Source: Nitrososphaerota archaeon (GTDB lineage Archaea; Thermoproteota; Nitrososphaeria; Conexivisphaerales; DTJL01). From it: a DNA stretch of 64,000 nt. The stretch spans positions 326,343-390,342 of the forward strand of contig JAJPJS010000025.1 in the NCBI GenBank assembly GCA_021324115.1, read 5' to 3'. Below the pieces are notes generated by a model that saw nothing but the letters and a program-made list of their open reading frames with translations, had not been told where the DNA came from and made no database searches. The translations under genes and the position numbers were made by a program. Position 1 is the stretch's first letter. Every line of letters begins with the position of its first letter. Of this stretch, positions 49,852 to 58,291 are shown piece after piece.

Positions 49852-51249
49852 GTGATTGCTAAGGTGGAGGACGTGAATGCCCATGCTCTGTCGGCGCATG
49901 AGCTTGGCACCTTATTTGCGAAGAGGGAGCTTTCGCCCCTCGAATACGCTAAGGAAATGTTGTCTCGTATCAGAGAGTCAAAGCTGAACGCATTCATCAC
50001 GGTTCCCATGGACCTTACATTGGTCGAGGCTTACAAATCAGAAAAGCGGACAAGAAGCGGCTCGAGACTGAGTCTTCTTGATGGAGTACCTATTGCGATA
50101 AAGGATAATATATCAATTACGGGAATTAGATGTACAGCTGGCTCCAAGATACTTTCCAAAAATATACCCTATAACGATTCTGACATCGTGAAAAGCCTGC
50201 GTAGGTCGGGGCTGGTCACGGCGGGCACAACAAACATGCATGAATTCGCTTCAGGAGTAACTTCCGTTAACCCACACTGGGGGGCCGTAAGAAACCCCTA
50301 TGGTAAATTCAGAATAGCGGGTGGATCGAGTGGAGGCTCGGCCGTGGCGGTAGCTGCGGGGCTTGTGCCATTGGCTATAGGTACAGATACGAGCGGTTCG
50401 GTAAGGATTCCAGCTTCGCTCTGTGGGGTTTATGGCTTGAAGCCAACATACGGAACCATAAGCCTGAAGGGCACATTTCCACTGAGCCCTTCCCTCGACC
50501 ATGCCGGCCTGTTTGCGCGGAACAGTATCGACGCACGCCTGCTTCTTAAAGTGCTGACTGGAAGAACTGCAGAACTGGGGAATCACGGAAATGAGATTGG
50601 AAGAGGGACTGAAACTCACCGGTTCAAGAAGGCGCTGGTGCCCGGCTATTTCACTGGGATTGCGACGGAGGAGGTCAAGGAAGCGCTTGCGAAATTTCTC
50701 GACAGGTTGACCGGACTTGGCCTCTCTGTTATCCGTTCAAATGACGATGACAACGTCTTCTCTTCGGCAAGAGAAGCGTGGACACCTGTAAGACTCGCAG
50801 AGGCTTCAGCCATACATCGTCCATGGATAGAGTCGTATTCGATGTACTATGGAGAAGATGTACTTGAAATGCTGTCAAGGGGACTCTCCGTAACAGCGGT
50901 CGAATATATTCGGGCAAAGAACCTGGCGAAGGAGGTGTATCGACGCCTCATGAAGATGGTAGGCAGGGAGACTGTACTTGTGACCCCGACGTGCCCTATG
51001 ACAGCGCCGATGTTAGGGCAGGTCGAAGAGGAGATAAACGGCGAAGTCCAAGACATTTACTCAATACTTTCAAGAAACACAGTCGCATTTAACGTAACAG
51101 GGTTCCCTGCAGTCTCTTTCCCTGCTTTTCTATCGGGCGAGGGTTTGCCGATTGGTATCCAGCTTGTGGTGAGGCCAGGTGAAGAATTCCAGCTTCTTGA
51201 ATTGACGGAAATAATAGAAAAGAAGTATGGGATCAACACTTCCTTATAA
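49852..51249 (+). CDS. Amidase-signature family hydrolase
   Basis: A 465-residue enzyme with the Ser-cisSer-Lys triad: Lys in PIAIKDNI (about 84), GGSSGGSAVAVAAGL (cisSer about 160) and TDTSGSVRIPASLCG (nucleophile Ser about 184). It hydrolyses small amides; family members include GatA, biuret/allophanate hydrolases and N-carbamoyl amidases. Without GatB/C nearby and next to an NCS1 permease, a catabolic amidase is more likely than GatA. GTG start. Confidence 0.87.
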   Translation: MIAKVEDVNAHALSAHELGTLFAKRELSPLEYAKEMLSRIRESKLNAFITVPMDLTLVEAYKSEKRTRSGSRLSLLDGVPIAIKDNISITGIRCTAGSKILSKNIPYNDSDIVKSLRRSGLVTAGTTNMHEFASGVTSVNPHWGAVRNPYGKFRIAGGSSGGSAVAVAAGLVPLAIGTDTSGSVRIPASLCGVYGLKPTYGTISLKGTFPLSPSLDHAGLFARNSIDARLLLKVLTGRTAELGNHGNEIGRGTETHRFKKALVPGYFTGIATEEVKEALAKFLDRLTGLGLSVIRSNDDDNVFSSAREAWTPVRLAEASAIHRPWIESYSMYYGEDVLEMLSRGLSVTAVEYIRAKNLAKEVYRRLMKMVGRETVLVTPTCPMTAPMLGQVEEEINGEVQDIYSILSRNTVAFNVTGFPAVSFPAFLSGEGLPIGIQLVVRPGEEFQLLELTEIIEKKYGINTSL

Positions 51250-51314
51250 CATGAGGAAGGACGTAGAAAAATACATAGGACCTATCAACCGGACCTGCTG
51301 CATTCTGGTCTATG

Positions 51315-51359
51315 GAGCCGGCAGGCTCTAATCCATGAAGCACCGAAGTGGTTTCGGTG
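51315..51359. other. Two adjacent hairpins after the amidase gene
   Basis: GAGCC-GGCA-GGCTC (51315-51328) and CACCGAA-GTGGT-TTCGGTG (51341-51359) can each form a perfect stem. No U-tract follows, so not an ordinary terminator. They could be a structured 3' end or a small RNA. The 26-codon ORF starting 51251 (ATG one base after the amidase stop) ends inside the first hairpin. Confidence 0.35.
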
Positions 51360-51414
51360 TCACCATGATTGAAGTTGCGAAATACGCATATAGGGGAAGG
51401 GTGCAGTAAAGAAT

Positions 51415-51930
51415 ATGGCAACAGAGCGAAAATTTGCCGATTTTTACGTGGGTGCACTTCCCTTTCAGATGGACAAAATTCCAGAAGGAGGCATGTGCCT
51501 TTCGGCCTTCCTGGTCCTCTGGAAGGGAAACCAGCACAATGTTTTACTTGGCAAGGTGAATCCGGCCAGCGACTGGGTTCAATTGGGCGCGCTGAGCAAG
51601 GAAAGGGCGGAAAAGATTAGCGACAGATGGATCCTGCCATCCAGCCACCTGCTGCTGTACGAATCCCCCCATGAAGCTGTGAGAAGAATCTCGAGGGAAC
51701 AGCTCGGTTTAAACTGGTCGGATGTGAAGTCGCCGGAACTCCTTGTCTTTTCTGAAGCTTACAGCGTGCCGACCCACTGGGATATCGAGTTTGTATTCAA
51801 GGGTGAACTGGAATCGCTCCCACGGAGCGCCGTCTGGAAAGAGCTGACGTTCGTCGACGTTTCCAAAGCGCATGACAAGGATTTCGCGAGGAGCCACCAG
51901 GACATATTAACCGAGGTCGGGCTCAGGTAA
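51415..51930 (+). CDS. Nudix-fold protein with degenerate catalytic box
   Basis: A 171-residue protein with a Nudix-like order: strand CLSAFLVLWKGNQHNVLLGK, then SPHEAVRRISREQLGL in the place of the Nudix box (the REUxEExGU Glu residues are mostly lost: REQLG), then HWDIEFVFKGEL and WKELTFVDVS. It probably binds rather than cleaves a nucleotide, or acts as a regulator. An open frame without a start continues beyond its stop in another frame (51876-52103). Confidence 0.6.
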   Translation: MATERKFADFYVGALPFQMDKIPEGGMCLSAFLVLWKGNQHNVLLGKVNPASDWVQLGALSKERAEKISDRWILPSSHLLLYESPHEAVRRISREQLGLNWSDVKSPELLVFSEAYSVPTHWDIEFVFKGELESLPRSAVWKELTFVDVSKAHDKDFARSHQDILTEVGLR

Positions 51931-52103
51931 GATGGTTAAAGGAGGTCTTCACTTTCGATCATTCATCACTTGTCCAATCCACATCCGATTCCTCAATTCT
52001 TGAGAAGCGCGAAATCATAGGTAAACCGGGTATCCCAGAAAAGGCGTCCGAAAATGTAGAAAGGCTGCTCGCGAAATTGGCTGATACAGGGGAGACAGGT
52101 TGA
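51876..52103 (+). pseudogene. Open frame without start, possible frameshifted tail or gene remnant
   Basis: A 75-codon stretch in the +2 frame relative to the Nudix-like gene. Its second half reads like protein (LEKREIIGKPGIPEKASENV, ERLLAKLADTGETG) but no ATG/GTG/TTG precedes the coding-like part. It overlaps the 3' end of the Nudix-like gene, so a frameshift would extend that protein by about 60 residues. Alternatives: remnant of a lost gene, or chance. The rest to 52251 shows nothing. Confidence 0.3.
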
Positions 52104-52251
52104 GAGAGACTCCAGCTCACAAAGCACAGAATAGGAATGGAGAACCCCATTATGCACTCATGGCCCAAGAGACATCTGGCCGAGAAATTGAATTCGTAAA
52201 ACCGAATCTACTCAATTTGTCACCTACAGTCGTATGATTCTATTCATGAGT

Positions 52252-53289
52252 CTAGGTCAGGGCGAGAGATTCAAGAATTAGCTTCGCTGCAATCTGCGCT
52301 CCCTGGAACTTTTTAGGTGGAGTCCTTCTTCCAACATGCTGCTGTATAAGTACGTCCAGCCTGTCAATATCCTCAAAGGTGAACCCCAAGGCTTCTGCGT
52401 TTCTGACCTGTTCGACGTGATTCTTGAAAGGGATCGCGATAATAGGCGTCCCCTCGCTGAGCGCTTCGTCAATGGTGCTCTTCCCGGCTGATGTAATAAC
52501 CAGATCTGAATACGCAACGAGTTCATGATTGTCCCTGACAAACCCCAGAGGATGAATGTTATGTGCCTTCGTGGACACTGAATCTATTCCTGAAAGTACC
52601 AGCCTTGCATCGACGAGGCCTGCCTTTAGGAAAGCTCGGGCAGTACGCTCCGCGAAGTAGTAACCCAAACCGCTTCCACTCATGCTGAAGGTAATCAGAG
52701 TTCCTGCAGGGGATATTCCCAGAGATGAAAGAAGCTGCTCCTTTGTCTTTGTGACACGCCTCACGATCGGAGGCGTGTGCCTGATGTTCATCTGGTCTTC
52801 TCCTTCCTCCGGGACGATGATCATGGCGGTCTTGGATTGCAGATTCTTGTACCATTTCTCCACCCTCTCTTCGATCGCGCGGGAAAACCAGGACTGTGCA
52901 AAGCCAAGTTCAAGTTCATCCGAGACCATTGCATGGCGCAGCCCCAGCTCCTGAGCTAATGAAATGCTCGCGAATTCCTCATCGCCCACAACCAGGTCGT
53001 ACCTGCGTTCAGGGATTAACCTGCTCAGTACCTGTTTGTTGCGCCGGTATGCCCTCCAGTATTTTATGTACCAAAGACCTGGATACATCATTCTGCCGTC
53101 CTTTTCGGTTGGGTTCGGACCCGTTATGATATTCTGTGAATTGAATCCATAAGAAGAAATGAGCGAATTTGCCTGGCCACCAGTCATGAATTCGACATTT
53201 GCACCCTGTCGAACAAGTTCGGAGCCCACCGCTACCGCACGGGTGGCATGGCCAAGTCCGATGGGGCTCACACAGAACACTATATTCAA
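52252..53289 (-). CDS. MurG/UGT-like glycosyltransferase (GT-B fold)
   Basis: A retaining- or inverting-type GT-B glycosyltransferase of about 345 aa. The N-terminal acceptor domain begins NIVFCVSPIGLGHATRAVAVGSEL (MurG-like GxGHxxR). The C-terminal donor domain has LITFSMSGSGLG, HPLGFVRDNHELVAYSDLVITSAGKSTIDEALSEGTPIIAIP and FKNHVEQVRNAEAL, the nucleotide-sugar signature. The track start (53373) overlaps the HtrA promoter; a TTG at 53289 matches the domain start. Likely glycosylates a lipid or cell-surface component. Confidence 0.85.
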   Translation of the reverse strand: MNIVFCVSPIGLGHATRAVAVGSELVRQGANVEFMTGGQANSLISSYGFNSQNIITGPNPTEKDGRMMYPGLWYIKYWRAYRRNKQVLSRLIPERRYDLVVGDEEFASISLAQELGLRHAMVSDELELGFAQSWFSRAIEERVEKWYKNLQSKTAMIIVPEEGEDQMNIRHTPPIVRRVTKTKEQLLSSLGISPAGTLITFSMSGSGLGYYFAERTARAFLKAGLVDARLVLSGIDSVSTKAHNIHPLGFVRDNHELVAYSDLVITSAGKSTIDEALSEGTPIIAIPFKNHVEQVRNAEALGFTFEDIDRLDVLIQQHVGRRTPPKKFQGAQIAAKLILESLALT

Positions 53290-53384
53290 GTTTGATCCGG
53301 CTTGGCGATGGCATCTAAAAAACGAATTCAACAAATTAAACCAATGAGCGTGAATACATGTCGCAAAATTCATTGGGCAATATT

Positions 53385-53406
53385 AAATATAGGACACCCA
53401 ATATAT
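53385..53406 (+). promoter_or_regulatory. PadR-like operator over the HtrA promoter
   Basis: AAATATAGGA-CA-CCCAATATAT matches the padR palindrome (AAATATAGGA-CA-TCCTATATTT) exactly in the left 12 bases and loosely in the right arm. It includes TTAAATATA as TATA box, about 25 bp before the GTG at 53413, so bound protein would block TBP. Confidence 0.55.
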
Positions 53407-53412
53407 CGAACC

Positions 53413-54354
53413 GTGGGTACAGAAGAAGAAGAGGTAATAGCCGCGGTAGAAAAGGCAAGAAAATCCGTTGTAAGCATAACGACGTTCGGGCAGACAAGGG
53501 AGTTATTCTCAATGAGGCCCGTACAGGGAATGGGTTCGGGTGTGATCGTCCACCCTGAAGGTTACATTACGACAAACTACCATGTCGTCGAAGTGGGTGG
53601 CAGGGTGAACGTAATTCTCAGTACTGGTAAGGAGCTTACCGGAAGGATAGCCGGAGTAGACCCATCGAGCGACCTGGCCGTGGTCAAGGTTGAAGAGAAG
53701 GGTCTTCCAGCGGCCGAGCTGGCCGATTCGGACAGCCTGAGAGTTGGCCAGACGGTGATGGCCATAGGAAGTCCGTACGGGTTTTTCCTCGGGGGTCTCA
53801 CAGTAACAAAGGGAGTGGTCAGCGCTGTCCACAGAGACATCCAACTTGAAGACAACATCATAGAGGACCTGATTCAGACAGATGCTGCAATAAATCCAGG
53901 GAACAGCGGAGGCCCGCTGATCGACCTGCAGGGCCAGGTGGTTGGACTCAATTCAGCCATGATACCCTTTGCGCAGGGAATCGGTTTTTCGATACCGTCA
54001 AACACGGTGAAAAAGGTGGTGGAAGGGCTGATACTTTATGGAAGGGTATCAAGAAGCTGGTTGGGTATAGCAGGATTGACAATCGATGAAAACATAGCCA
54101 GACAGTACCGGCTAAGCGTGTCTAGTGGCGTCGGAGTAGCTAGTGTCGCAAGGAACGGTCCAGCGGACAGGGCAGGTTTGAGGAGCGGTGACGTCATAAC
54201 GGAAGTCGACGGCTCACCCGTTGGTTCGATCAAAGAGCTTAGAAGGCTAGTGAGGGAGAAGAAACCCGGCGAAAGGTCTGTGCTTCAGGTGATCAGGAAT
54301 GGAGAACGCTATTCTGCGACCGTGGTTCTTTCGGAAGAAAATCAGCTGGCATAG
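53413..54354 (+). CDS. HtrA/DegP-like serine protease with PDZ, no signal peptide
   Basis: A 313-residue trypsin-like protease. With the GTG start at 53413 the triad is His57 (TTNYHVVE), Asp87 (DPSSDLAVVKV) and Ser165 (NPGNSGGPL). One PDZ domain follows (about 215-300; GLRSGDVITEVDGSPVG). There is no signal peptide or membrane helix in either start version, so it is predicted cytoplasmic, unlike bacterial DegP. The ORF track begins at 53302, but the TATA box and PadR-like site favour 53413. Probably protein quality control under stress. Confidence 0.88.
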   Translation: MGTEEEEVIAAVEKARKSVVSITTFGQTRELFSMRPVQGMGSGVIVHPEGYITTNYHVVEVGGRVNVILSTGKELTGRIAGVDPSSDLAVVKVEEKGLPAAELADSDSLRVGQTVMAIGSPYGFFLGGLTVTKGVVSAVHRDIQLEDNIIEDLIQTDAAINPGNSGGPLIDLQGQVVGLNSAMIPFAQGIGFSIPSNTVKKVVEGLILYGRVSRSWLGIAGLTIDENIARQYRLSVSSGVGVASVARNGPADRAGLRSGDVITEVDGSPVGSIKELRRLVREKKPGERSVLQVIRNGERYSATVVLSEENQLA

Positions 54355-54377
54355 TGAACTGTCTTCCTGCTGGATTC

Positions 54378-55364
54378 TCAATATTCTGACTTGTTGATAA
54401 CATTCGCCGGGGTGCCGCCCTGAATGAAGCGGATTACGTTTTGAACAGCTTGGTATGAAGGCTTTCCGGTGGGCTGAGAGCTTACTCCGGCCACGTGAGG
54501 CGTTACGAGGTAATTATCCAGACCTCTGAACTCGTTATCCGGGTCCGCCATTTCCTTACCTTTTTCATGCCACCCCACGTCAGTCGCATACCAGAAATTC
54601 GGATGTGTTTTCAGATGTCGGAGCATGGCAGTTCTTTCGACAATGTCTCCTCTTGCAACGTTGACCAGTATCGCCTGTTCCTTCATCATGGAAAGCTCGG
54701 CGGACCCAATTATTCCTCTCGTGTTTTTCGTCAAAGGGAGTGAAAGCAGCATTACGTCAGATATTCTTAACAGCCTGTTCAACCCCTCCTTTCCCTGTAG
54801 AATCTCGACCCCTTTGTCCTGAGGATCGCTCCTCCTAGAAAAGGCGACAACCTTCATACCGAAGGCCTTGGCCATGGAGGCAAATGAAGAGCCGATTCCA
54901 CCATATCCTATGACGCCTGCCGTCCTTCCCTCCAGACTGACCATCCTCGCCGCGATCCCAAACATCCTGTCCATGAAGAATGGTTTATCCCTGGGAAGCG
55001 TGAGGAACAGGGGGATGCACTTTGAAGCAGCTAGAGTGAGCGCCCACGCATGCTCCGCGACCTCCTGGGAATATGCTCCTGCATTGCTGCATAGAAGGAC
55101 GTGAGATGGTATAATTGAAACGGGCAAAGAATCCACGCCCGCGAACAGGCACTGCACCATTCTCAGGTTTTCCATTTTCGCTATCTTTTGCTCGGTCAGG
55201 GACGAAGGCCAGGACGCCGTGAGCAATATGTCGATCGTGGGCAGCGCCGAATCGAGATTCTGTTTATCTTCGAGGTCATGAAGATGTATCACGTTTGCAA
55301 CTTCAGACAGCCTGTCAAGGTCCTCCTTACGGAACCAGCCTCCGGAAACCAGAACATTCTTCAA
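54378..55364 (-). CDS. D-2-hydroxyacid dehydrogenase
   Basis: A 328-residue NAD(P)-dependent dehydrogenase of the phosphoglycerate/glyoxylate reductase superfamily. Rossmann motif GVIGYGGIGSSFA (about 150), catalytic Arg in LVNVARGDIVE, and the final His in LVTPHVAGVSSQPTGKPSYQ are in place; the Glu between them is in DVGWHEKG (approximate). No ACT domain, so not a SerA-type regulatory enzyme. The substrate may be glyoxylate, hydroxypyruvate or another 2-oxoacid. ATG start and 3' end convergent with the HtrA gene. Confidence 0.87.
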   Translation of the reverse strand: MKNVLVSGGWFRKEDLDRLSEVANVIHLHDLEDKQNLDSALPTIDILLTASWPSSLTEQKIAKMENLRMVQCLFAGVDSLPVSIIPSHVLLCSNAGAYSQEVAEHAWALTLAASKCIPLFLTLPRDKPFFMDRMFGIAARMVSLEGRTAGVIGYGGIGSSFASMAKAFGMKVVAFSRRSDPQDKGVEILQGKEGLNRLLRISDVMLLSLPLTKNTRGIIGSAELSMMKEQAILVNVARGDIVERTAMLRHLKTHPNFWYATDVGWHEKGKEMADPDNEFRGLDNYLVTPHVAGVSSQPTGKPSYQAVQNVIRFIQGGTPANVINKSEY

Positions 55365-55593
55365 GCAACAGGGCCTCCTTCCACCATGTTTGGATTGGAG
55401 GATACATTAACTGTTTGCTGTGAGCGCGTAACTTGGGTGTATATGGAAATTACGGAACGCTTTCAAGGAATGGAACATGCAAAGAACGGAATCATAAGGT
55501 AAAGGATTTTGGCTCACGTTACAACACAAAGGCCTATCGAAGTCAGAGGAAAATCTTACAAGGCACGGTTACTGTGTTCTGACATCGTAGAAA

Positions 55594-57021
55594 TTGCCTT
55601 CCGTTGAACTCGTGGTGGCGGCGTTCCTGGGAATAATGACCATTGCATCAATTCTTTCACAGAAGGTCAGAATCCCCTATACAATGGTGCTTGTGCTTCT
55701 TGGAGTAGGACTTGCCGCCGCCTCCCTTTCGATAATCCTCGGCGTCGACCTCATCTACGACCAACTGATTGGAGGCGGCCTTTTTGTTGGGCTGGTAGTC
55801 CCGCCGCTGATCTTCTCCGCGCTCCAGGAAGTTCCAAGAAGTGAGTTCAGGGCAATCGCGAGGCCCGCCTTTGTTCTTGCTACGGTCGGTGTGGTGATAT
55901 CTACCTTTGTTGTCGGGATTCTCCTGTGGCAGCTTGCAAGATTGCCCCTTTATGCATCCTTCCTTTTTGCTGCTGTCATTTCGCCCACAGATGTAGCAAC
56001 CGTTATTGAGATATTCAAGCGAGCAAAGGTTCCGACAAGGCTGGCTACACTCATGGAAACCGAGGCTGCATTCAACGATGCTACGGCCATAGTTGTCTTC
56101 ACCATACTGCTGACAGGTGAGGGGCTGACGAGACACCTGTTCTTATCCGCACTTGCCGAATTCTCATACGTCTTTGTAGGGGGGGTCGCCGTTGGGTTCG
56201 CCATCGCATTCGCTGCGAGATTTCTTTCTAAACTTACGAAGGACCCTCTATCCGAGATAGCCCTCACGATGGCCTCCGTCTATGGTTCGTATACGCTTGC
56301 CAGCTCCATTTCGGTGTCTGGGCTAGTCGCGGTGGCAGTTGTGGGCCTCTACTACGGAGGCTCCAGGCCCCGTGCGGGGTCGCCTGTCAGGATATTCTGG
56401 GAGATAGCGGCTTTCGTGGCAAACTCGGTCGCATTTCTCTTCATAGGTCTGAGCACGGATGTGGTCAAACTCGCGTCAAGTATATTGCCCATAGCAGTGG
56501 CATTCCTGGCCGTTGTATTAGCCAGAGTCGCATCCGTATACCCGATCCTGGGAGTATCTGACAAGACAGGATTAAGGACACCTCTGAAATGGAAAAACGT
56601 GGCAATGCTGGGCGGAATGAGGGGAGCACTTTCTATAGCTCTCGCAGCCTCCATCCCAGCAACGGTTGCTTCAAGGGATTTGATAGCCACCATGGTCCTG
56701 GGTGTGGCCTTTATTTCAATAATGGGACAGGGGCCAGTACTTTCCAGGTATATCACCTCAAGGTTCAAGGAGGAAAGCAAGCAGGGTAGGGAGTCGCTTG
56801 ATGTGAGGCTCGAGGCGGCTCTGTTGCGTCTGCAGGACCTGCACCAGCTAAGGCTTGAAGGTTTGGTTACTGACGAAGATTACCTTGAAAGGTCGGAATC
56901 CGCCAAAGCTGAGATTGATGATGTGCTCAGGGACATAAGAAATATCTCCAACGACGAAAAGAATGGCGAAACCAAATCAGAAGCCGTAAAGGAACCAGTT
57001 GACGAAAAAGGGCAGACCTGA
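55594..57021 (+). CDS. NhaP-type Na+/H+ antiporter
   Basis: CPA1 antiporter, 475 aa, 12-13 helices. Ion-binding sites: ISPTDVATV (TDxxxV in helix 5) and METEAAFNDATAIVVF (ExxxND, the CPA1 Asn-Asp pair). A cytoplasmic tail of about 90 residues is acidic and helical (LLRLQDLHQLRLEGLVTDEDY). TTG start. Maintains pH and sodium balance. It stands alone; the acyl-CoA dehydrogenase follows after 95 bp. Confidence 0.9.
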   Translation: MPSVELVVAAFLGIMTIASILSQKVRIPYTMVLVLLGVGLAAASLSIILGVDLIYDQLIGGGLFVGLVVPPLIFSALQEVPRSEFRAIARPAFVLATVGVVISTFVVGILLWQLARLPLYASFLFAAVISPTDVATVIEIFKRAKVPTRLATLMETEAAFNDATAIVVFTILLTGEGLTRHLFLSALAEFSYVFVGGVAVGFAIAFAARFLSKLTKDPLSEIALTMASVYGSYTLASSISVSGLVAVAVVGLYYGGSRPRAGSPVRIFWEIAAFVANSVAFLFIGLSTDVVKLASSILPIAVAFLAVVLARVASVYPILGVSDKTGLRTPLKWKNVAMLGGMRGALSIALAASIPATVASRDLIATMVLGVAFISIMGQGPVLSRYITSRFKEESKQGRESLDVRLEAALLRLQDLHQLRLEGLVTDEDYLERSESAKAEIDDVLRDIRNISNDEKNGETKSEAVKEPVDEKGQT

Positions 57022-57116
57022 TACCCCTTTTGAGGGGTAATGTGAGGGCAAGCTTATGCGTGAAATGTTTTATCAAATGTCTTGTTTCCGCAATATAAGT
57101 AAACTCCACACAGCTT

Positions 57117-58262
57117 ATGTCTATGGCATTGCACTTCCCTGACATGGGAGAATCTGATTCTAGGTCGGCACTACTGAACGGTGTAAGAGAGTTTGCTGAG
57201 CGAAGGATAGCCCCCATAGCTTCAAAGGTGGATGAAGAAGATAGGATACCTCCCGAATTTTACACAGAAATGAAGGAACAGGGTTTGATGTCCATGCTCG
57301 TTCCGGAAGAGCAGGGCGGGCTCGGCCTTTCCACTTCTCTTTTCGCAGAGGTGCTGGAGATGATAAGCGGTTACTCCGGGGGGATCGGGCTTAGTCTGGA
57401 GGCCCACAACAGCCTGGGATTGGGTCATTTTTCGAAGTATGGGAGCAAAGAACTCATCAAGAGTACCATGCCAGGAATATTGGAAAGCGGGAAACCGGTT
57501 GCATGGGCACTCACCGAGCCGCGGGGGGGCTCGGACGCAAGGGGAATGGAGACCAGAGCTACGCGCTCCGGGAATGGTTTTATGATCAGGGGTACCAAGA
57601 CCTTTATCACACATGGATACACCGCAGACTACATTGTCCTGATGGCAAAAACAGAGAAGGGCATCACAGCTTTTCTTGTCGACGGCGGCTCGGATGGATT
57701 GAAACGGGAACAGATCAAGGGAAAGCTCGGCACAAGGGGGCCGGATACTGCGACGCTGTCCTTTGATGACGTGTTTGTTCCCGAAACAAATGTTCTGGGC
57801 GAGGAAGGACATGGCTTTGAACAGGCGATGGAACTGCTTGACGGTGGGAGGATCGCCGTGGGGGCGATGGGCGTGGGCATAGCCAGAAGAGCGTTGTCCC
57901 TTTCAGTCGACTACGCAAAACAGAGGGAAGCATTCGGTTCCAAAATCGCCGGATTCGAAGGTATCAGGTTCGGGCTCGCTGAACTTGGGACGAGTACCGA
58001 GGCATCGGCACTTCTTGTTAAAAGGGCGGCCGAGCTAAGGGATGCCGGACAGCCTCACAGAAAGATGGCTGCGATGGCCAAGTACCTGTCCAGTCAGGTA
58101 GCGATGGAAGCAACAAGGTATGCGATACAGGTGCACGGGGGCTACGGGTATTTTAAAGGAAACGTGGTGGAAAGAATGTACAGAGACGCAAAATTGCTCG
58201 AGATTGGGGAAGGCACCAACGAAGTACTAAAACTGGTGATATCGAGTGAAATGTTCAGGTAA
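57117..58262 (+). CDS. Acyl-CoA dehydrogenase
   Basis: FAD enzyme that makes the alpha-beta double bond of acyl-CoAs. Motifs: AWALTEPRGGSDARGMETRA, FMIRGTKTFITHG, QREAFGSKIAGFEGIRF and the C-terminal IGEGTNEVLK, whose Glu is the catalytic base of short/medium-chain members. 381 aa, typical. No CaiD-like partner in the window. With the split mutase it fits oxidation of branched or odd-chain acyl groups. Confidence 0.93.
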   Translation: MSMALHFPDMGESDSRSALLNGVREFAERRIAPIASKVDEEDRIPPEFYTEMKEQGLMSMLVPEEQGGLGLSTSLFAEVLEMISGYSGGIGLSLEAHNSLGLGHFSKYGSKELIKSTMPGILESGKPVAWALTEPRGGSDARGMETRATRSGNGFMIRGTKTFITHGYTADYIVLMAKTEKGITAFLVDGGSDGLKREQIKGKLGTRGPDTATLSFDDVFVPETNVLGEEGHGFEQAMELLDGGRIAVGAMGVGIARRALSLSVDYAKQREAFGSKIAGFEGIRFGLAELGTSTEASALLVKRAAELRDAGQPHRKMAAMAKYLSSQVAMEATRYAIQVHGGYGYFKGNVVERMYRDAKLLEIGEGTNEVLKLVISSEMFR

Positions 58263-58291
58263 AATCCCAGATATTGCCTTCACTAATGAAA

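Noticed and set aside
49852-51249. GatA subunit of the Glu/Asp-tRNA amidotransferase
   Set aside because: No GatB, GatC or GatD/E nearby, and the gene follows a nucleobase permease; a catabolic amidase is preferred, though not proven.
51251-51331. 26-codon ORF after the amidase stop
   Set aside because: Too short, no recognisable feature, ends inside a hairpin; noted with that hairpin only.
51341-51359. CACCGAA hairpin as a transcription terminator
   Set aside because: No U-tract follows, and archaeal termination relies on U-runs; kept as a structure of unknown role.
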